Below are positions 53,899 to 59,923 of a stretch of DNA of 59,923 nt, one piece after another. Both the position numbers and the translations under genes were made by a program. The notes under the pieces were generated by a model. It was not told the origin of the DNA, searched no databases, and saw only the letters and a list, made by a program, of their open reading frames with translations. This stretch comes from Flavobacteriales bacterium (GTDB lineage: Bacteria; Bacteroidota; Bacteroidia; Flavobacteriales_F; PHOS-HE28), in NCBI GenBank assembly GCA_016713865.1, contig JADJOG010000015.1, positions 1 to 59,923 on the forward strand. Direction: 5' to 3'. The first letter of the stretch is position 1. Every line of letters begins with the position of its first letter.

Positions 53899-53921
53899 AC
53901 AGGCTGGAAGCCTGTTCGACC
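53899..53921 (+). repeat. Palindromic repeat immediately before clpB
   Basis: ACAGGCTGGAAGCCTGT (7-bp stem, GGA loop) plus TCGACC ends 1 base before the clpB ATG. It is the same 23-bp unit as at 51978-52000 except for one base. Its position would put a hairpin directly ahead of the start codon in the mRNA. Confidence 0.7.
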
Positions 53922-56571
53922 ATGGACCTCAACAAATTCACCATCCGCTCCCAGCAGGCCATCCAACAGGCGCAGACCATCGCCACCGGATACGGCCAGC
54001 AGATGCTCGAGAACGGCCACCTGCTCAAGGGCATCCTGGAAGTGGACCCCGACGTCACGCCCTTCCTGCTGAAGAAGCTCAACGTGAACGTGCCCGCCAT
54101 GACGCAGGCGCTGGACCGCATCGTGCAAGGCTATCCGAAAGTGAGCGGCGGACAGATCAGCCTTTCGCGCCACAGCAGCGATGCGCTTACCAAGGCGCTG
54201 GCCGCACTGAAGGAATTCGGCGATGAGTTCGCCAGCGTGGAGCACATGCTGATCGGCATTCTCGACAGCGGCGACACCGTGAGCCAGCTCTTGAAGGACA
54301 ACGGCGTCACCAAGAAGGACCTGATCGCCGCCATCAAGGACCTGCGCAAAGGCAGCAAGGTCACCAGCCAGAGCCAGGAGGAGACCTACAACGCACTGAA
54401 CAAGTACGCGAAGAACCTCAACCAGCTCGCCAAGGACAACAAGCTCGATCCGGTCATCGGCCGCGACGAGGAGATCCGCCGCGTGCTGCAGATCCTCAGC
54501 CGCCGCACCAAGAACAACCCGATCCTGATCGGTGAGCCCGGCGTGGGTAAGACCGCCATCGCCGAAGGCATCGCGCAGCGCGTGGTGAACGGCGACATCC
54601 CCGAGGACCTCAAAGGCAAGCAGGTCTTCAGCCTCGACATCGCCGCGTTGATCGCCGGCGCCAAGTACAAGGGCGAGTTCGAGGAGCGCCTCAAGGCCGT
54701 GGTGAAGGAGGTGATCGCCTCGGAAGGCAACATCATCCTCTTCATCGACGAGATCCACACCCTAGTGGGAGCGGGCGGTGGCGAAGGCGCGATGGACGCC
54801 GCCAACATCCTGAAGCCCGCACTGGCACGCGGCGAGTTGCGCAGCATCGGCGCCACCACGCTCAACGAGTACCAGAAGTACTTCGAGAAGGACAAGGCCC
54901 TAGAGCGCCGCTTCCAAAAGGTGATGGTGGAGGAACCCTCGCCGCGAGGACGCCATCTCCATCCTGCGCGGCCTGAAGGAGAAGTACGAGAGCCACCACA
55001 AGGTGCTGATCAAGGACGCCGCGATCATCGCCGCCGTGGAGCTCAGCACGCGCTACATCGCCGACCGCTTCCTGCCGGACAAGGCCATCGACCTGATCGA
55101 CGAGGCCGCGAGCAAACTGCGCATGGAGATCAACTCCAAGCCCGAGGAGCTCGACGAGATCGACCGCCGCATCATGCAGCTGGAGATCGAGCGCGAGGCC
55201 ATCAAGCGCGAGAACGACGAGGCCAAGCTCGCCGAGCTGAACAAGGAGCTCGCGGAACTGAGCGGTCAGCGCGACGGCTTCAAGGCCCGCTGGGAGAGCG
55301 AGCGCCAGCTGGTGGAGCGCATCAACAGCGCCAAGGACAAGATCGAGGAGCTGAAGCACCAGGCGCAGCAGTACGAGCGCGAGGGCGACTTCGGCAAGGT
55401 GGCCGAGATCCGCTACGGCCGCATCCAGGAGACCGAGAAGGAACTGGCCGCCGCCAAGGACGAACTGCTGAAGCTGCAGGCCGAGAGCAAGATGATCAAG
55501 GAGGAAGTGGACGTGGAGGAGATCGCCGCCGTGGTGAGCCGCTGGACGGGCATTCCGGTGACACGCATGCTCGAAGCCGAGCGTACCAAGCTCCTGAAGC
55601 TGGAGGACGAGTTGCACAAGCGCGTCATCGGCCAGGACGAGGCCGTGCGCGCCGTGGCCGACGCCGTGCGCCGCAGCCGCGCGGGCATGGGCGATGAACG
55701 CCGTCCCATCGGCAGCTTCATCTTCCTCGGCACTACCGGTGTAGGTAAGACCGAACTGGCCAAGGCGCTCAGCGAGATCCTCTTCAACGACGAGCATGCC
55801 ATGACGCGCATCGACATGAGCGAGTACCAGGAGCGCCACAGTGTTTCACGCCTCGTCGGCGCGCCTCCGGGCTACGTGGGCTACGACGAGGGCGGCCAGC
55901 TCACCGAGGCCGTGCGCCGCAAGCCCTACAGCGTGGTGCTGCTGGACGAGATCGAGAAGGCCCACCCCGACGTATGGAACATCCTGCTGCAGGTGCTCGA
56001 CGATGGCCGCCTCACCGACAACAAGGGCCGGGTGGTCAACTTCAAGAACACCATCATCATCATGACGAGCAACATCGGCTCGCACATCATCCAGGAGAAC
56101 TTCGAGAACCTGGAGCGCAAGGATGTGGATGCCGTGGTGGAGAAGACCCAGCGCGAGGTGATGGACCTGCTGCGCAAGACCGTGCGCCCCGAGTTCCTCA
56201 ACCGCGTGGACGAGCTGATCATGTTCCGTCCCCTGAGCCAAGCGGATGTGCGGGAGATCGTGAAGCTGCAGCTGCACCAGTTGCTCGCCAAGCTCGAGGA
56301 GAAAGGCTACCAGCTGATTCCGAGCGACGAGCTGATCGAGCACATCGGCTCAGCCGGCTTCGACCCGCAGTTCGGTGCCCGTCCGGTGAAGCGCCTGATC
56401 CAGAAAGAGCTCCTCAACGAGATGAGCCGCCAGATCATCGCCGGTACCTTGGAACCCGGCGTGGAGCAGGTGATCGATGTGTTCGACGGGAAGATCGTGG
56501 TGCGGAAGCCGGTTGGGGAGAAGGAGAAGAACGGGAATGGGAAGGCGAGGAAGTCGAAAGCTGAAGTGTGA
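53922..56571 (+). CDS. clpB: ATP-dependent chaperone ClpB (one frameshift)
   Basis: ClpB resolubilises aggregated proteins with DnaK. An N domain (FTIRSQQAIQQAQTIATGYGQQMLENGHLLKGIL) is followed by NBD1 (GEPGVGKTAIAEG, ILFIDEIHTLVGAGG). The coiled-coil middle domain is rich in E/K helices, and NBD2 shows GTTGVGKTELAKAL and VVLLDEIEKAHPDVWNILLQVLDDG. The length is about 882 residues when an extra C near 54953 is removed. There the first frame passes from MVEEPS into nonsense while the other reads EDAISILRGLKEKYESHHKVLIKDAA. The C-terminus ends in a basic tail. The gene is on the opposite strand to the sigma module. Confidence 0.95.
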
Positions 56572-56803
56572 ATGTGTGGGGCGCCTGCCTGCCGCAGGTA
56601 GGTGTCCCCGCCCTCAGACATACCGATAACGGGCTGCGCCCGGTTTCGCTTCTCGGAAGAGGGCGGGGCCGGGTTCTTCGCTTTAGCGTCCTTGGCTCAG
56701 CGGGTGTTGCTACGGCTGCGGTGGCTTCCTCCGGTCGCCTCCTCGCTCGGGCAACACCAGCGCTTCGCCTGCGGTCGGCCGCCGCTGCGCCCCCTCACGC
56801 GGA
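56572..56803. other. Intergenic region with inverted repeats; no gene seen
   Basis: CCTGCCTGC/GCAGGTAGG (56584-56602, one mismatch) forms a 9-bp hairpin shortly after clpB that could end its transcript. Further on, GGTGTTGC (56703-56710) is complementary to GCAACACC (56751-56758). The style is that of dispersed non-coding repeats of Bacteroidota. I see no open frame with recognisable content. Confidence 0.5.
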
Positions 56804-59507
56804 CTACTCGATCAGCATTACCCGGTGTGTACTTGAAACACCATCTACAGAAACGAGCCTCACAACAAACATCCCCTTCTGTAGGTGTGTCACATCAAGT
56901 TGGGCGTATTGCCCGTCTGTCACCGTACCCATGCGCTGCGTGTGAACCAATGCCCCTCTCGCATCATACACCTCCGCAACCATAGCCTCCCTTGTTGAAC
57001 CAAACAACACGTTCACAATACCCCTGGACGGATTGGGAAAAACCAGAGTTGATCCAATTTCAGGTTGCTCATCAACATTGACGGTGGCCAAGAGTGCCAG
57101 CATCCCCTCATGGGCATCGATCTTGCCCCAACCCCAAGTATTGCTTCCATTGACGCCGGATTGCACCGTGCGACTGTCAGTCCATGCGTTGTTCTTCGCA
57201 AGCGCCTTAGCCTGCGCTTGGGTAAGCCAAGGAGCAGCCTCAAGCCATAATGCCAGGATACCTGTGGCCACTGGTGCTGCCATCGAAGTTCCTGACATAC
57301 CCGCGTACCACCAGAATTTGCACATCAAAATGTAACGCCACTCACCACGTAAGGGCTTGAGGGAGGTGCTAGAAGTTGTTGTCGAAACGATTCACTGAGG
57401 ACGTAAACACGTCCGGCGCGGTAATATCCGGCTTTTGTGCGTCCATCTGCCGTTGGTCCTTTACTTGAGAATGAGGCTATCGCACCCTGCGTACCCGGGA
57501 AGTCCATCTGTCCAGACCCACCGCTGAAAGCAGAATAGGCATTCTTGGAGGTATATGCACCAGCTGAAATGATGCATTGCCCATCCTCCCACTCACCCTT
57601 GTGGATGAAGTTGAACCTGATAGAACAGGCGCGTTGTAGCCAGCGTTCGTGAAAACTAACCTCCGCCCCAAGCCCACATCTTCGTCGGACATTGAACCTA
57701 CGATCTCATCATTGCCCAGATAGGAGTTATCTGCGCCGAATGATCATAGTGACTTGCACATTCCTCTTGTTATTCAGTGGATACAAGGATGTCGCAATGC
57801 TGACTGACATGTACCGGAAGAATGGATGTCGTCACAGACATGATAGTTGTAGGTATTGTTGAGTTCGCCGCGACACAGGGCGTCCAACCTCGAACTCGTA
57901 AGATATTGGGTCAAGGATAACCTTGAAGACCAAGTGGTTCTGTCCCGCATTCCCCCCAAATATCGATGGTCGTGCTCCCACTTGTCTGGGCCCCAACCTG
58001 AATTGAACACAGGTATACGATCGTATCGACTCAATATTTATGACCTACCTGTAGGTAATGCACGAGCTAAGTCGTTTGCCGCTGCACCTTACGACCGCAC
58101 CCCCCTCCGACCATCCCATCGCAATACCGGTCGAATGCGGACATTCCATCATGCGGGCCGATGTGTTACCTATGCTCATATTGATGACACACGGTGGTTT
58201 CCCAACAGAGTTTGCATAGCTCATGATACTGCAATTCCATCCGCTATTGCTGCTGTTGTCGTAATTGAACGAAGACTAGGTCGCTCTGCGGCGCAACTCC
58301 ACGGAAAGTGATGTTCTACCTTCCACCACCACCAGCAGCAATTGAGCCAACGAGGCCCGTGGAACCATCAATCATCTCTTTGGGCATTAAGGATGGCCGA
58401 TTGTGTATAGCTCACGCCACGTGCAAACGGGATGGAGGAGTGCCTGATAGAGACATTTGCTCCCAGACACGCTTTACGCGGTATACGGTTACCAGCCTCG
58501 TTGTAGAAGTTTGGATGTGTATAGTCGAATCCTTGGTCTATGATACCGACAACAACGTTTTGCCCCCAATAGGACTGGGAAGCCGAAATCCGATGTACCC
58601 AATCCACCCAAGTTTGTTACGCGTTGTCTCACGGTCGGCGATCCCTTCTCACCTGCTTGAATGAATAGAACACCGGGTACTGATGCTAGTTGGCCCAGTA
58701 CATCAATAGCCACAACTCCGGTAGCAACCCCATTGACCACATCCTTCGAGAATGCTCCAAACCCCTGTAGGTCCTCCACATCACTAGTCTCTCTCAGGGG
58801 GATGAGACGTTAGCCAACACCGACCCTCTCGGTCGATGAGGCCAAACTCCGAGCATTTCATCACGGCTGAGCGAAAGCAGAGTCGTCTGACGAAGTTTCT
58901 CCATTTTCATCAACAACATCGCAGTTCGAGGGATTAACCTGCCGTGGTAACGAGCACTTCGTGGGTGCAGCAATCTCTTCCCGGTTGAGCGGCTTCGAAG
59001 GAAAGATCATCTACCTACGGCGCTATGCCGCAGTCATGAGGGCTGCAAGCAGAGTATCGTTGGTTCCCCATATTCGTGTTGTTACTACCTGTTCTGGGAC
59101 TTAGTCGCGAACTCGAAATAGGAGATACCTCGGAAGTTGGTGCGAAATCTTGGAGGCGGCTGAATGGGAGAGAATCACTGTCCTCTTGGTTCCCAGCGGT
59201 TCGCCCAATGAGCCCCCATTGCGTGAAGACTCAGCCGCTTCAAAGCCATCATCCACTTTCACGAATCCGCTCACAGAAACCGCATCCTGCGGGTGACCTT
59301 ACTCAAGCGAAGGTGGATGGGTGTATACGAGCAGGTACTGACGCGCAACTCTCCTCGCGTCGGATGGAAGTGGTATCGTGCCGATACCTCAAAGATGGCG
59401 CTAAGCTGATTACGTTTCCGATAATCAGCGGGTGCGCTGACCCACAGCATGAAACTCGGCGATAAAAGTAACATCGCAAGGATGAGTATCGGATGGGTGG
59501 TTCTCAT
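56804..59507 (-). pseudogene. S8 (subtilisin-like) protease with T9SS tail, many frame breaks
   Basis: Segments in several frames together give one secreted protease. A possible signal peptide begins the 3'-most part (MRTTHPILILAMLLLSPS, 59507). The catalytic Asp is in VVVGIIDQGFDYTHPNF (near 58550). A degraded His motif region lies before GSIAAGGG (near 58340), and the Ser is in GMSGTSMAAPVATGILALW (near 57290). A C-terminal type IX sorting domain follows (STLVFPNPSRGIVNVLFGST, LQKGMFVVRLVSVDG). The Ser-to-tail part is intact for 174 codons; everything upstream breaks every 100-300 bp. As the contig end, sequence error is more likely than decay. T9SS-exported S8 proteases are common in this phylum. 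Confidence 0.75.
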
Positions 59508-59826
59508 TGTTATGGCGTGGACCGTGAATGCAAGCCCAATTATAACTCAGCAGTCAATCTGGTCGGCATGACGCGTGAGCGGGCGAAGCGGCAGCCTGTT
59601 GAAGGCGAAGCGCCGGTGCTGCCGAGCAGGCAGGCTGGGGCTGAGCAGACCCGGAGGCAGTGCAGCGGCTGCAAACCGAGGCAACCACAGCCCAGACGCG
59701 ACCCGTACGTGAGCGTTGTGCGAGGGAAAGGAGCACGGCCCGAAATGAAACCATAACATCCGTAACTGACCCGTCCCGCCACCGACGCAAAACACTTCAA
59801 GCGATTAGCGTCCCATGCCTCAGCTC
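59508..59826. other. End region; no gene seen
   Basis: No coherent coding sequence is found in any frame, including past 59560 where the composition is GC-rich again. It contains a stretch GCGAAGCGGCAGCC ... GGCGAAGCGCCGGTGCTGCC of the repeat style seen in intergenic DNA of this genome. Given the error rate nearby, a gene could be hidden. Confidence 0.3.
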
Positions 59827-59923
59827 TTAGCCAATTCCACCTTCTGTTCTACCGAACCCCGTCATGTTCATCCCGCCCACCGTGAAGTAGCCCGCGCCCG
59901 CATCGCCGAGCTGGTGGCGCGTT
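59827..59923 (-). CDS. C-terminal fragment of an unknown protein (partial)
   Basis: On the minus strand a frame enters from the window edge and ends at TAA at 59827, reading LGDAGAGYFTVGGMNMTGFGRTEGGIG. The Gly/Phe-rich, aromatic pattern looks like an outer-membrane or surface protein end, but the fragment is too short to identify, and quality is poor here. Confidence 0.3.
   Translation of the reverse strand, partial: TRHQLGDAGAGYFTVGGMNMTGFGRTEGGIG

Overview
The bulk of the window (about 4.1 to 57 kb) is a high-GC chromosome segment of a Bacteroidota bacterium, most likely an uncultivated Flavobacteriales-like lineage. This is inferred from type IX secretion sorting tails, a gldI-like PPIase pair, a moxR-Bat aerotolerance operon, FecR/ECF sigma genes, a TonB-dependent receptor, PorT-like barrels, and promoter -7 boxes of the TAnnTTTG type. 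The first 3.0 kb is AT-rich and carries a broken DUF3887/beta-lactamase-fold hydrolase, an AraC-type regulator and an SDR oxidoreductase. It looks like a different Bacteroidota replicon. About 1.1 kb of homopolymer-inflated, non-biological-looking sequence (about 3.02-4.13 kb) joins it to the rest, so the left end is probably a chimeric or low-quality contig end. The right end (about 57.3-59.9 kb) is also full of frame breaks.

Layout of the core. 4.2-13 kb: rimM, a DEDDh exonuclease, a DUF4143 ATPase enclosed by 48-bp inverted repeats, dapA, a DUF6913-like gene, ligA, prmC, ribD and a DMT transporter. 13.6-17 kb: thioesterase, dnaA, LMW phosphatase and an RsmI-like methyltransferase. 17-25.6 kb: a DUF5723 barrel, two FKBP lipoproteins, a DHH phosphoesterase, two exported proteins, ndk, DUF721, recF, a TPR membrane protein and ribH. 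25.7-28.7 kb: two small barrels, DUF2238, DUF4442 and a MazG-like gene. 28.8-37.7 kb: one tightly overlapping moxR-DUF58-BatA-BatB-BatC-(Q-rich)-BatD-BatE operon. 37.7-43.3 kb: a giant T9SS surface protein with a beta-helix and about eight near-identical Ig-like repeats. 43.6-44.8 kb: a tRNA/GIY-YIG cluster with tRNA-Arg(TCT), tRNA-Pro(TGG), tRNA-Ser(GCT), four tRNA-like degenerate units and a 352-bp tandem duplication. 44.9-56.6 kb: thiolase, NlpC/P60, a broken TonB receptor, an ECF sigma/FecR/STN-repeat protein module, and clpB. The end carries a fragmented S8 protease with a T9SS tail.

The most notable signals are: (1) the DUF4143 gene bounded by inverted arrays of four TCGCCA/TGGCGA half-sites at exact 11-bp spacing; (2) tRNA-like copies whose anticodon arm is replaced by a 19-nt TCCCGC-N7-GCGGGA palindrome, interleaved with duplicated GIY-YIG nuclease genes; (3) a recurrent TAnnTTYG box 5-7 nt before ATG, implying leaderless transcripts; (4) a sigma/FecR operon whose third gene joins an STN domain to about 18 repeats of 16 residues. 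Many single-base frameshifts and four in-frame TAG codons in otherwise intact genes point to an unpolished consensus, and this limits every claim about gene decay.
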